Assembly (NCBI GenBank): GCA_963978545.1 | Contig: OZ021723.1 | Coordinates: 9,711,593-9,775,592, forward strand | DNA from: Linyphia triangularis | Lineage: Eukaryota > Arthropoda > Arachnida > Araneae > Linyphiidae | Direction: 5' to 3' | DNA length: 64,000 nt | In this document: positions 43,765 through 55,684 of the stretch, in pieces | Position numbering within the stretch: position 1 is the first letter of the stretch | Layout of the letters: every line of letters starts with the position of its first letter | Program-made: the position numbers and the translations under genes | Notes under the pieces: model-generated | What the model saw: the letters and a program-made list of their open reading frames with translations, nothing else | Database searches by the model: none | What the model was told of the DNA's origin: nothing

Positions 43765-45800
43765 ATGTGATATGATATAATATAATATAATATAATATAA
43801 TATATTGTAATGTATTGTAATGCATGGTAATGTAATGTAATATAATATAATATAATATGTTGTAATGTAATGTAATATAATATAATATAATATGTTGTAA
43901 TGTAATGTAATATAATATATTGTAATGTATTGTAATGCATAGTAATGTAATGTAATGTAATATAATATAATATAATATGTTGTAATGTAATGTAATATAA
44001 TATATTGTAATGTATTGTAATGCATGGTAATGTAATGTAATGTAATATAATACAATATAATATGTTGTAATGTAATGTAATATAATATATTGTAATGTAT
44101 TGTAATGCATGGTAATGTAATGTAATGTAATATAATACAATATAATATGTTGTAATGTAATGTAATATAATATATTGTAATGTATTGTAATGCATGGTAA
44201 TGTAATGTAATGTAATATAATATAATATAATATGTTGTAATGTAATGTAATATAATATATTGTAATGTATTGTAATGCATAGTAATGTAATGTAATGTAA
44301 TATAATATAATATAATATGTTGTAATGTAATGTAATATAATATATTGTAATGTATTGTAATGCATGGTAATGTAATGTAATGTAATATAATACAATATAA
44401 TATGTTGTAATGTAATGTAATATAATATATTGTAATGTATTGTAATGCATGGTAATGTAATGTAATGTAATATAATATAATATAATATGTTGTAATGTAA
44501 TGTAATATAATACAATATAATATGTTGTAATGTAATGTAATATAATATATTGTAATGTATTGTAATGCATGGTAATGTAATGTAATGTAATATAATACAA
44601 TATAATATGTTGTAATGTAATGTAATATAATATATTGTAATGTATTGTAATGCATGGTAATGTAATGTAATGTAATATAATATAATATGTTGTAATGTAA
44701 TGTAATATAATATATTGTAATGTATTGTAATGCATGGTAATGTAATGTAATGTAATATAATACAATATAATATGTTGTAATGTAATGTAATATAATATAT
44801 TGTAATGTATTGTAATGCATGGTAATGTAATGTAATGTAATATAATATAATATGTTGTAATGTAATGTAATATAATATATTGTAATGTATTGTAATGCAT
44901 GGTAATGTAATGTAATGTAATATAATACAATATAATATGTTGTAATGTAATGTAATATAATATATTGTAATGTATTGTAATGCATGGTAATGTAATGTAA
45001 TGTAATATAATACAATATAATATGTTGTAATGTAATGTAATATAATATATTGTAATGTATTGTAATGCATGGTAATGTAATGTAATGTAATATAATATAA
45101 TATGTTGTAATGTAATGTAATATAATATATTGTAATGTATTGTAATGCATAGTAATGTAATGTAATGTAATATAATATAATATAATATGTTGTAATGTAA
45201 TGTAATATAATATATTGTAATGTATTGTAATGCATGGTAATGTAATGTAATGTAATATAATACAATATAATATGTTGTAATGTAATGTAATATAATATAT
45301 TGTAATGTATTGTAATGCATGGTAATGTAATGTAATGTAATATAATATAATATAATATGTTGTAATGTAATGTAATATAATACAATATAATATGTTGTAA
45401 TGTAATGTAATATAATATATTGTAATGTATTGTAATGCATGGTAATGTAATGTAATGTAATATAATACAATATAATATGTTGTAATGTAATGTAATATAA
45501 TATATTGTAATGTATTGTAATGCATGGTAATGTAATGTAATGTAATATAATATGTTGTAATGTAATGTAATATAATATATTGTAATGTATTGTAATGCAT
45601 GGTAATGTAATGTAATGTAATATAATACAATATAATATGTTGTAATGTAATGTAATATAATATATTGTAATGTATTGTAATGCATGGTAATGTAATGTAA
45701 TGTAATATAATATAATATAATATGTTGTAATGTAATGTAATATAATATATTGTAATGTATTGTAATGCATGGTAATGTAATGTAATGTAATATAATATAT
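43765..45800. repeat. Pentamer-based satellite, higher-order unit 85 bp
   Basis: It is made of TGTAA and TATAA pentamers. The marker TGCATGGTAA (or TGCATAGTAA) recurs mostly every 85 bp (44021, 44106, 44191, 44276, 44361), with 75-120 bp variants that are also multiples of five. The minus strand has no stop codons, which gives three overlapping frames of about 640-705 codons (YYITLHY repeats). These are artefacts. Confidence 0.95.
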
Positions 45801-45984
45801 AATGTTGAATTAGCACTTTAAAATGAAAGGGTACTCAGAATATTTTTGATTTTCCTGAAACTTTGACTTGTCGAAAGCTATAAGCCGACTGTAGAACATG
45901 CAATACTAGAATCTTCATGTTAAACAAGAAGAGTCAGATTGTATAAACAGTCATTACAAAGGATATTTCCCGCAATTTTTTTTA
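45801..45984. other. Unassigned
   Basis: AT-rich; no feature seen. Confidence 0.4.
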
Positions 45985-46485
45985 TTTTTTTTTTTATATT
46001 TAATTCTAAATGTTTCGCTCACAAAAATTTCTGCTCAATGTGCTTTTCTTTCTTTCCTTTCCTTTTTTTTTTTTTTTATTTTTTTTAATTTGCAATCAAA
46101 GTTTCCCTGTTAGACGTTGGAGAGAAGACAATTCATTTGGGTCGAATTGAATGTGACGTCAAGAATTCCCAAACATCTTGGCTTGAAATGCAGCAGCGGA
46201 AACCAGTTTTGCAAGTTTCTCGCAAATCGCGCCAACCTGTACGGGATATGGCAATGGTCTACCAAATCAACGCCAACTGTTTGGCAGAAACCTCACTTTA
46301 ACCATAGAAGCGGAAGGAACTCTTGACGTCACAGCTTTTGGTGAGTGTTTTGATCGGACTGGTTTTGGCTCGGTTTTGAGGCATTTTCTTTTCTTAATAT
46401 TTAAATAACTAATTTTTTTTAAAGAACTTTTGTTTAAATATTTGGAATCAGAAAGAAATTCTTCATAAATATAATCTAATTTCAC
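45985..46485. repeat. Interspersed repeat with two CRE sites, copy 2
   Basis: Reverse complement of the repeat at 3730-4205, including AAGTTTCTCGCAAATCGCGCC and the TTCGCTCAC end. T-rich runs at the left (45975-46090) correspond to the A-rich tail. Confidence 0.75.
46154..46331. promoter_or_regulatory. Pair of CRE palindromes in copy 2
   Basis: TGACGTCA at 46154-46161 and 46324-46331, 170 bp apart (158 bp in copy 1). Confidence 0.45.
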
Positions 46486-46926
46486 TAATTTTTAAAAAAT
46501 GCGGGAATCGTCCATTGTATTCCTAGCTTTTACCATAACACGTACAGTAGCGTACAGTATGTGTGTACACAAAGCAAGTCTGCATACAGCTTTTGTGACC
46601 AAACCAACAAATTGTGCAGACGTGTTCTGCATATCAAATTGTAAGATTCAAAACACTTGGTTCAAATACAAAATTCTTTTTTTAAACTTTGCATCATCAA
46701 GTGGAAATAAAAATGAGGTTAAACCTTGAGATGAGTTATCTTTTCGATAAAATAATAAATATTTTAGAATGAGTTCATAATGAGAAAGAAAAATGTAGAT
46801 CACGAAACTTTCCTTTGGTACTCTCAAGTGATGATTGTTTGTTTTTCAAAGTTAAGTGTTGTTTACTTTTCTGCTTAATTTTTCGGTATAGTTTCGATTT
46901 TCTGAATGTTATTATAATAACAAGTG
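46486..46926. other. Unassigned
   Basis: Open frames are short and show no domain; no repeat copy elsewhere. Confidence 0.4.
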
Positions 46927-46930
46927 TTAA

Positions 46931-47645
46931 GGAGACATGGGACACTGAAATCACCAAAAATGACGTTTTTTGTTTTCATTCTATAAAAATTGCTTATGCC
47001 ACTAGCTTTAATTTCGCGTTTGAATTTTTGAAATCCGATGATTTTAAGTGGTAAAATCTTTATTGTAACTATTTTAACGCATCGCACACTTCTTGGCAAA
47101 GGCTAAAAATGCGTTTTTCTCAGCTTCGCTTTTTCCCATTTTACTTATGTTCGAAAAGCTCCTTGCGATTCATTTTTTGATAAATCCACCTAATTTTTTT
47201 GTATTAATAATTTTTAATGTACTATAAAGAAATTTACACATGCTTTTTTATGTCACATAATATTTTATATTTTTTATCATGTTAGGAATTTGAAGTATGT
47301 GCATTTTTTAATGAGAAATCACTGGCGCCAAGTTTGAAATTTTATTTCTGTTCAACTATTGTACCTAAAGATAAAAGCATGTTTGAAAATGTTTATAATA
47401 TATTGATAAACAACTTCACATTTTTCTTTCATGTTCGTCAAAATATTGTGTCGCGAGGAGCATTTTGAAAAAAATTAAAATTTCGTTTTATTTTAATGCA
47501 TTTTTCTCAATAATTTACTATCTATTTTATATTATCTGCTCAAATTGTGTTGTTTTGTTTAAAGTCACATCTTCTATGTTTATGCCAAATTTTATTTAAT
47601 TCTTGGCAAAACTAAAGAATTTTGGCAAAAGTGTCCTATGTCCCC
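46931..47645. mobile_element. TTAA-target MITE, GGAGACATGGGACAC family
   Basis: Flanked by TTAA (46927-46930, 47646-47649). Ends GGAGACATGGGACAC and GTGTCCTATGTCCCC are inverted. Length 715 bp. The termini resemble those of the element at 60834-61558. Noncoding. Confidence 0.8.
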
Positions 47646-47689
47646 TTAAAGAGTGTAACAGTAAATAAGAATATTTATTTGCCATAATA

Positions 47690-47721
<32 letters not shown>

Positions 47722-47731
47722 CTATTTTTAA

Positions 47732-48069
47732 GGAGGTCAAGAGTCCACATATTTTCAAAATTGTCAAAAAAAATTATTTTGCTTTAAAACATAATATGTT
47801 TAGTTTAATTACGATAATTTTGATACCTCATTTATAATGCTACCCCTTTCCGTTGGCTTGCAGTTGTCAAATTAATATCTGACAGTTCATGCTGACTTAG
47901 TTTCTGTAAGCTGACTTAATATCTGACAGTTCTGCTGACTTAGTTACATAAATGGAAATAACTTCCTTTGTATTTAGGTAACATACACCAAATTTCCCAT
48001 GCATATTGTATTAACTCTTTAGAAGATATTTACTGAACAACATTTTAAAAGTTTGTTTTTTACTCCAGA

Positions 48070-48107
<38 letters not shown>

Positions 48108-49175
48108 CATGAAAGAAAGAAAAAAAATTGAACTTTTATAGTTAATTTTTTTTTATTTTAATATCCGCTATAAAAATCAAAACTGTGTTTGGTAATTTTT
48201 TTTTATTATATATTTGTGAACACATACATATAATGTTTAAATTTTTTAAGATATTTTTCTTAAGGCGTCTTCTCACTTTAGGCACCTCGAAAATAGGCCA
48301 TTTTCGCGATTTTTTTTTCGAGGATTTTTGCAAACAATTATGGGATAAAATGGATCCTATATAATAAACACATCTTTCAAGTACAAGAATTTTTTATTTT
48401 TTTTATTTTTTTGAACAATTATTATAATAAAACAGTAGCATCGAAAAACCCGTGTAGAAATGTAATGTTCGTGGCTTGTTGATGAAATTTCGGAAACTAT
48501 CCGGCCGATTGTCATGAAATTTGAATGATATATTCTTCATAGTTATGGCTATAGCGCATATCATCAGATTTTTGATATTCGCGAAAATAACAAAATGGCG
48601 CACGTTTTTCGAAAAAGTAAAAAAAAAAACGCGTTTTTTTTGCTGTTTTTTGTAGAAAAAAAATACTTCAAATCAAAATTTCAAAAATCTGATGATATGC
48701 GCTATAGCCATAACTATGAAGAATATGTCATTCAAATTTCATGACAATCGGCCGGAAAGTTTCCGAAATTCCATCAACAAGCCACGAACATTACATTTCT
48801 ACACGGGTTTTTCGATGCTACTGTTTTATTATAATAATTGTTCAAAAAAATAAAAAAAATAAAAAAAAATTTCTTGTACTTGAAAGATGTGTTTATTATA
48901 TAGGATCCATTTTATCCCATAATTGTTTGCAAAAATCCTCAAAAAAAAAATCGCGAAAATAGCCTATTTTCGAGGTGCCTAAAGTGAGAAGACGCCTTAA
49001 GTAATATCAAAATATTTAATGCTTTGTTTTATAGTAATTATAAAATTTTAATAAAAAAAAAAAAAAAATTTAAATTTTCCTAATAGATTTTATAGACCAG
49101 TACACTGATCTACAATTACATAAAAAAATCGTGTTGATCCAACAAAGAAATTAAAATTTTATGCCCCAGACCCCC
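47732..49175. mobile_element. TTAA-target MITE, GGAGGTC family, with nested insertion
   Basis: TTAA at 47728-47731 and 49176-49179. Ends GGAGGTCAAGAGTCC and GCCCCAGACCCCC are inverted with mismatches. Without the insert at 48264-48996 (plus one TTAA) it is about 707 bp, the size of its relatives. Confidence 0.65.
48264..48996. mobile_element. Full palindromic TTAA MITE
   Basis: 733 bp between TTAA (48260-48263) and TTAA (48997-49000). The left half (GGCGTCTTCTCACTTTAGGC..) is repeated as reverse complement up to a centre near 48630, with few mismatches. It sits inside the 47732-49175 element. A partial copy is at 1266-1688. The minus-strand frame here is incidental. Confidence 0.92.
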
Positions 49176-49179
49176 TTAA

Positions 49180-49269
49180 TGTCATCAATTAATAAAAGAA
49201 CTTCAACAAAGAAGACCGGCTCGCCAAGCTCGAATAGTAGTCGAATACAGTAGCCCCCCAAAAAACAAA
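49180..49269. other. Unassigned
   Basis: Short spacer. Confidence 0.4.
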
Positions 49270-49785
49270 GTTTTTAATATAAATCCTTTACATGCATTGC
49301 CAATTCTTATATTCATTAACATAGCGCCGATTCTGTTGTAAGCGTGTATTTGGTATTTGCATCAAATTTTAAATATTAAAAACATTTCTATCAGCAAAAT
49401 ATACAGCAAACTACGTTTTAAAACTTATTTATTAAAAATGAATGTGAATTTATGCATTTACCTCCAATTATCTTTTATTTATTCTTCTTAAAACAATTTT
49501 GGCAACAGGAAAGAATTTCAACAGTGATTGGTTAAATGAAATTTGTAAGTATTCCAAAACAATTATAGAAACGTGTGTAAAAGTGACCTTTTAGTGACAG
49601 TGACAGCCCCCCCCCCCATCCCTCCTCCCTCCCCAAACTTGATAGAATGGATTGCCATTGACATCGAATCTATCTGCCAAGTTTCCACCTGTTCAGACGA
49701 CGGCAAATGTGTTAGTTAGGCTTCCGTAGACTCGGCCGAAAACTACACACACAAACAAAATCGAAGTTAATATAAAAAGTGTTTT
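49270..49785 (+). repeat. Interspersed repeat (ATGCATTGC family), copy 2
   Basis: Shares the blocks described for 6640-7090 (TTTTAAATATTAAAAACAT and GAATCTATCTGCCAAGTTTC). A poly(C) run lies at about 49608. Confidence 0.6.
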
Positions 49786-50201
49786 AGTTGTTTGTTTTCA
49801 GATTATCTGGCGCCGTCAGCAACACGAGGGCTATAATGCGCCGAAACATTCGTCATTAGACAAGCCAACATACATCTACAAACACCCATGCCTGATAAGG
49901 GACTCGAACCCGCAACCTCGCGGTCTATACTAAACTTCAGCTTAACTAGACATCACTTAGACGGTAGATCGTCACAGTGCTCATAGGTATTTAATCCATT
50001 TTGGCGGAGTGAAGACATAATTCTCGCCAAACCACAACCCTGTATTAGAGAACAAAAGGCTCTAAGGTTTGGCGAGAATTATGTCTTCACTCCGCCAAAA
50101 TGGATTAAATACCTATGAGCACTGTGACGATCTATCGTCTAACTGATGTCTAGTTAAGTTGAAGTTTAGTATAGAAGCTAGCACGCCAACCACTATACCG
50201 T
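49786..50201 (-). mobile_element. SINE-I, copy 9, interrupted by a MITE
   Basis: SINE body at 49786-49927 and head at 50172-50201, flanked by TAAAAAGTGTTTT (49773-49785, 50202-50214). The gap is a TA-target MITE. Confidence 0.93.
49928..50171. mobile_element. TA-target MITE inside SINE-I
   Basis: Inserted at TA of the SINE sequence GGTCTAGAAGC, giving GGTCTA..TAGAAGC. It is 244 bp, almost entirely palindromic, with ends TACTAAACTTCAG and its complement. Other SINE copies show the empty site. Confidence 0.95.
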
Positions 50202-50278
50202 TAAAAAGTGTTTTGTCTGCCTTGATGTTTCTATCTTTTCTATAATGCTTGTAAAAGACAAGAAACCTAAATTAACTA

Positions 50279-50995
50279 GGGGAGTGGAACATCGCACAAC
50301 TTTCAATTACACTAAAATACTGACCTGAATTTGTGTCATTTACCTTTTGTATATTTTCATCCTTCATTTAGAATAAATGGCCAGTTTGGTGATATTTTTT
50401 ATGATAAGTCTTGAATGGGTCTTTAAAAAAAAAATCGTCAAAATGGTGATTTTGGCAATGTACTTTTTGATAATAGTTAAATTATTATTTATTATAAGAG
50501 GAACTGGGAGGAGAAGAAAGAACGATCGTTGATGAGGTATGCTCAAGGAAAGAGAACTTTGAGTTGAAAGCATTCATTTTTCAACTTTTTACGCCATTAA
50601 AACATTTTTACTGGAATTTCGGAGGTGGGGATGTTTAGAACACCTTAAGAGGCATTACCACAGCGATTTTTATCAAAAACGTTAGAGCCGTTTTTTAGCA
50701 TTCATTGTAAAACATGATTTTTTCAATGGCAGCTTCATTATGCGTTTGCGCGATTTTGGCGAAAACCTTAATGGTAGGTCCCATGGCCGCCACTAACCCT
50801 CATACCAAATTTAAACATCGTAGGTCAATTTGTTCGGGAGTTATGCTGACCACAGACACATATACACACGCACAGACAGACATTTTTTCTAGATCACTTT
50901 TTTGAAATCAGGATGATCAGGGGAAATGCAAAAATGTCGAATTTTTTTTTTTTTTTTTTTTTTTACCGAATGCTATACTTTTATTACTCTATGTA
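50279..50995 (+). repeat. Repeat R, copy 4
   Basis: From GGGGAGTGGAACATCGCACA to TTTATTACTCTATGTATG, with a poly(T) run at 50941-50964. Confidence 0.8.
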
Positions 50996-51681
50996 TGTCT
51001 TCGATTAAGTTTTTCTTCATAATAAAACTTTTTAATAAACAATTTCCTGATGTTCTACAAAATCATGCAATACATTTAATTTTTTTTAATAGGATATATA
51101 TAAATTTACTTGTTTAACGCTCAATCTATTGAAAGATATTTTGTTGTCTGAGATTTCCAACAAAATTGCTTTTGTACCATTTTTTATTTCTAAAGTAGGT
51201 GGTCAAATTAACATAACAAAACGCAACATTTTTGTTCAATAATACCTTATACTAAAATAAGGAAGTGGCGATACACAGTTTAGTATCGCCAAATACTGAC
51301 TTTAAAAAAAAAAGCAAATTAATTTTAAATTCATCCCTATGGCTTTTATTTTATCTTAGATGCTGACAAGTAATGTAAATTATATGTACCTTTAATTTTC
51401 CTAAGATATAAAAATTTTCCTTCTTGTTTGTGAAGATTGATAAAATATCAAAATATTTCAAGGAAACCGCTCACAAGTATAATAAACTCCCGCTTAAAAA
51501 AAGTATGAAATAAAAAATGACACTTTTTATTATAATTTGAATAAATGGACACATATACAAAGTGCTGCAAAAGGAAATTTTTTACCGTCTGTTTTAATTT
51601 GTCAGAACAACAATGGGATAACGAAAAAAAGAAATTGATGACAAAAAATAAAAAATAAAAAATATTAAAAAATTCTCAGAA
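50996..51681. other. Unassigned AT-rich sequence
   Basis: I see no gene, RNA or repeat shared with other parts. Confidence 0.4.
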
Positions 51682-51685
51682 TTAA

Positions 51686-52417
51686 GGGGGTCCGGTACCG
51701 AAAATAAAAAAAAAAACTTTATTTATGTACATTTTTATGTCAAAAATTTATTTTATGTATGGGATACTATTTATATATCTTTGAGAAAATGTTTTTTTAA
51801 ATATTGTGTTTAGTTATTTAAAAAAAATTTAAAAACCAAGAAAAATCCATAATAATTGATGTTTGCGTATTTTGATATAAGTCAAGAAAAAAATAATTTT
51901 TTTTTTTCAAAGTGAAAGCTTTCTATAATACATAATTATATAAAGAAAATTTTGTCTTCACAGAATTTTGACAAGTGAATTAAAAAAAAATTTAAAAAAT
52001 TCTCAAAGATAAAATATTGAAATTTTTGCTTTTTTTTTATCTTATCTTTACGCTAAATGTCATATTTTAAAACAGAATTAAAAAAATAAAATTCTGTGAA
52101 GACAAAATATTTAAAACTATATAAATTAAATGCTCCAGAAATTTGAAAAGCCAATTGTTAATGGTTCTGGAGATGTAACGATTTGAATATGCAACATCTG
52201 TGAAAAACACTAGTGCTCGAAAAACGCACTTTAAGCAGACGCTTCAAGGTGTTACGCCCATTAGTAATGTTTAAATCACAGATAATTTTGTGGAGTTGTA
52301 ATCACCGGAGGAATAAGATAAAAACATCATTCTCCTCAGGAATGTATGAACTATTTTTTAAAATCAGAAGAAAAAAAAAATTTGGGATTTTTGAAGAAAT
52401 TTCAGTACTGGACCCAC
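51686..52417. mobile_element. TTAA-target MITE, GGGGGTCC family, copy C (inverted)
   Basis: Reverse orientation relative to copies A, B, D and E. TTAA at 51682-51685 and 52418-52421. Right end CAGTACTGGACCCAC is mutated. Confidence 0.88.
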
Positions 52418-52421
52418 TTAA

Positions 52422-52785
52422 AACTGAGAAAAAAGCACTTAGAAGTTTAACTGTATTTTGGATAACTAGGTTTTTATTTTTAGTGGTTCTATCATTTGTT
52501 TTACTATCTTTTTAATACATGCATTTTATAAATACATGGTAGATTTGCGTCTTTTCTTTTTTCTGTGCAACATTAATTTCAATTTAGTGCCAAAATCATA
52601 AAACGAGAAATTTGTATTTTTTTGACAAATCAAAACTTCAACATTTTTACTACCAATTTTTTGCTCACTTTTTATTTCACTACTAAATGAGAGAAGGGTT
52701 TAGGTTATCTCTTTTAATTTTTGTTATAAGAAGGCGGCGTTTTACGTTTTTGCTCGGGGTGGCAAAACTGCTAGCGCCAGCCCTG
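52422..52785 (-). mobile_element. hAT-like terminus (one end only)
   Basis: On the minus strand the sequence starting at 52785 is CAGGGCTGGCGCTAGCAG followed by TTTTGCCACCCCGAG, typical of hAT termini. The other end was not located, so the left limit given is only that of the neighbouring MITE. Confidence 0.45.
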
Positions 52786-52841
52786 CTGGTGCGCTTCACT
52801 TGCACTTAAACTTATCTATTAATACTCTGTTTGAAAGTATA

Positions 52842-53564
52842 CATATACAATTGAGATGATTTCCTTTAATTTTTATGTTATAATTTCAAACTTTTTGGAA
52901 GTATATTAGAATTAAAAATTATGCATTTTTATGTATAAACTTTCTTTTCCGTCAATTTTTTAATCATCTAATTGTAATTAAAGTGACTAATTAGGACGTT
53001 ATTAGAACATACATAAATAAACTTGTAATTAACTTAGAAGTAGTATTTTTATTGCAAATAAAAGATATTATATTGACGCATGTTCCTATGGAGAATTTTG
53101 AATTTGGCTTCAGTATTTATTTAATTATAAGTTTTTAAATAAAAAGTTTTAAAAAATACATAATTTTTAACAAAAAATTAAGATTAAAATATGCATAAAT
53201 AATTTGTTCATAACAATATATATTAGATGCTCTATAGAATACACATTCACAACTATTGTTGACAAAACAAAATTAGAATTTTGTAAATCGGATAATTTAT
53301 TGTGAAGTTATGACCGTTGGCGTAAAGTCATATAACACCAAAATGTCATTCTTCAGAAAACGCGTTTAAAGTTTACTACACTAATGAACGTGATACAAAA
53401 CAGGTTCACAAAACCTATTGTAATTTAAAAAGTAATTTGAGTCTCAGTAAGAAAATGGTATCATTTTAATGGTAATGAATTTGGGAATATTTTAAAACCA
53501 AAAAACAAAAAGGCAGACTTGAGTCAAATTTCGAGATTCCTAATGTATATGTATACCTTAAGTG
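52842..53564. mobile_element. MITE-like repeat with AAGGTA ends, copy 2
   Basis: Same as 13550-14282; right end GTATATGTATACCTTAA. Confidence 0.65.
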
Positions 53565-53689
53565 TCAGTACCCATGGTCTCTATTGTATGTGTACCAAAT
53601 TTTTCTCTCAGTATTAAGACGGGTCTATAAGGAAGCATGTGTAATCGCCACACCGCCAGAATTTAGCAGAATGCACCCATTTTGAATAA

Positions 53690-54060
53690 TTAATAGTTTA
53701 AAAAACTAAAAAACACGCTTTAATAGAAAAGTGAACTAAAAAGAAAAAAATAATTTAAAATAAGTTTGAAATAAGAATAGGGTGATTAACAAGAAATATT
53801 TATTTTATCGTAAAAAAGTGTGGGGTGCTTTTTAAGATATTTTCCTAATGGCTCTACTTTTACCAATATCTGTCATTAAGTATTTACAACAACTGACATC
53901 AAGCACCCCACGCTTTTTTACGATAAAATATATATTTCTCGTTAATCACTCTATTCTTATTTAAAACTTATTTTAAATTATTTTCTACTTTTTAGTTCAC
54001 TTTTCTACTAAAGCGTGTTTTTTTAGTTTTTTAAACTATTAATTATTTTTTACTTTTTAG
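53690..54060. mobile_element. Foldback (hairpin) element of about 370 bp
   Basis: AAACACGCTTTAATAGAAAA at 53711 and AGCACCCCACGCTTTTTTAC at 53904 each have their complement in the other arm, with the centre near 53865. A partial repeat of the right end follows (54060-54115). Confidence 0.8.
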
Positions 54061-54356
54061 TTTGGTTTTCTATTAAAGCGTGTTTTTTAGTTTTTTAAAC
54101 TATTAATTATTTTTTCTGTAAACTATAAAAAAAAAATCTGTAAACTATAAATTTTTTTTAGTTAATTTTTTTAGTTAAGTGTACAAAACTCTCCAGTTGT
54201 TCCTGCCAATAGTCACATGCTTGTCTCAAATTTCAGTCATGTGTATGCCTTAGTACACGCCGTATTACTTGGCACAAAACACTACCGGGTCTCTGAATAT
54301 AAAAAATCACTAATCCTGAAGATCCTGGTAAGGATAATGCGACTAAAAAAACACAC

Positions 54357-54438
54357 TGTCTGCCTTATCAATTGTCGATGATAGGTACTGTGATTACTGG
54401 GATTGTAACGGGTAACGGCACGGTTCGATTCCGGAGAA
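54357..54438 (+). pseudogene. Fragment of 18S rRNA gene
   Basis: TGTCTGCCTTATCAATTGTC, then TGTAACGGGTAACGG and GGTTCGATTCCGGAGA, match in order a conserved region in the 5' third of eukaryotic 18S rRNA. An 8-base part (GGAATCAG in most animals) is missing and several conserved bases differ, so it is a degenerate rDNA-derived fragment, not a gene. It stops at the (GGTT)n array. Confidence 0.8.
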
Positions 54439-54660
54439 GGTTGGTTGGTTGGTTGGTTGGTTGGTTGGTTGGTTGGTTGGTTGGTTGGTTGGTTGGTTGG
54501 TTGGTTGGTTGGTTGGTTGGTTGGTTGGTTGGTTGGTTGGTTGGTTGGTTGGTTGGTTGGTTGGTTGGTTGGTTGGTTGGTTGGTTGGTTGGTTGGTTGG
54601 TTGGTTGGTTGGTTGGTTGGTTGGTTGGTTGGTTGGTTGGTTGGTTGGTTGGTTGGTTGG
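54439..54660. repeat. (GGTT)n microsatellite, about 55 units
   Basis: Perfect array next to the 18S fragment. No SINE-I or SINE-II body is next to it, but the sequence on the right may be a third repeat in antisense with a CCAA tail. Confidence 0.97.
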
Positions 54661-54987
54661 AATTTAACGGAGCAAGGGCAACGCTAGCTAATCCTTGTAA
54701 CAAAGCGACAAACTTATTGAATTATTGTATTGTCATCGGTCTTTGACAAGTGTGCAAAGTTTGAATCAAATCTGATCGTTAAAAGTAGGGCAAAATCGAG
54801 CCCAAAAGAGTCGGTTACAAGCATACAGATGAAACTAATAAAAGCATGCTAAAAACTAGGTTAGTTTACCTTCAATTCATTGTATGATTTGTAGTAAATA
54901 ATCTAAAATAATATGTTACAATGTACCATTGACTAAGACATTCCTTTATGGTCACCATATATGTATAGAATTGAAACTTAAAATTAT
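54661..54987. other. Unassigned, possibly antisense retroposon body
   Basis: On the minus strand it runs into the CCAA array. Contains GACAAGTGTGCAAAGTTTGA and GCAAAATCGAGCCC. Not recognised. Confidence 0.35.
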
Positions 54988-55000
54988 TCCCTACGAACAG

Positions 55001-55180
55001 CCGACCAAACGGTATAGTGGTTAGCGTGCTAGCTTACAGACCGCTAGGTTGCATGTTTGAGTCCCGTGTAAAGGTATGGGTGTTTGTAAATGTATGTTGG
55101 CTTGTCAAATGACGAATGCTTCGACGCATTATAGCCCTCGTGTTGCTGACGGCACCAGATAATCTGAAAACAACCAAAAA
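55001..55180 (+). mobile_element. SINE-I, copy 10
   Basis: 13-bp duplication TCCCTACGAACAG (54988-55000, 55181-55193). The tail is only CAACCAAAAA. Confidence 0.93.
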
Positions 55181-55193
55181 TCCCTACGAACAG

Positions 55194-55684
55194 AGCTTTG
55201 ATAAAAATCCCTTATACGCATTGAACTTTTATGTGCAATTCCTACTTTTTTAAGCGATTTTGAGTTGAGATCGACTTTTTATTGAATTTGACCACTACGA
55301 AGAAAACCATTGATTCCCCGCCATGGACCAACCTTTTTTTTTACCCCTAAAAGAATATATATATGAAGTGCTATTTTCCAAGTTTATTACTACAGCTCTG
55401 AGAACAATTATATTTTTGGAGAACAACTCGGAGATGTTTGATTGTTTCCCGGAAGCAAAAATTATAAATCCAGGAAGTATTCAAGGTTCTCAAAAATAAA
55501 ATACAAAGTACATTGTTAAAAGGGAAAAGGAAAAAAAACCAACTTAAAAACATTATTTCTATTCAATATCAAGACCGATACTAGCAATTTAAAACGCACG
55601 CTTTTTTAACGACACGTAAGGTTTTCGACTGCTTGCCGTAATCAAAGATTTTAAGACCAGGAAAAAACCGCTACTGTCACACAA
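55194..55684. other. Unassigned
   Basis: No gene or shared repeat recognised. Confidence 0.4.

Noticed and set aside
43653..45770. Three minus-strand open frames of 640-705 codons
   Set aside because: They are translations of a pentamer satellite that lacks stop codons in every minus-strand frame. The peptide is only Y, I, T, L and H repeats.
54357..54438. Intact rRNA gene
   Set aside because: Only about 80 bases match, with a missing segment and changes at conserved positions.
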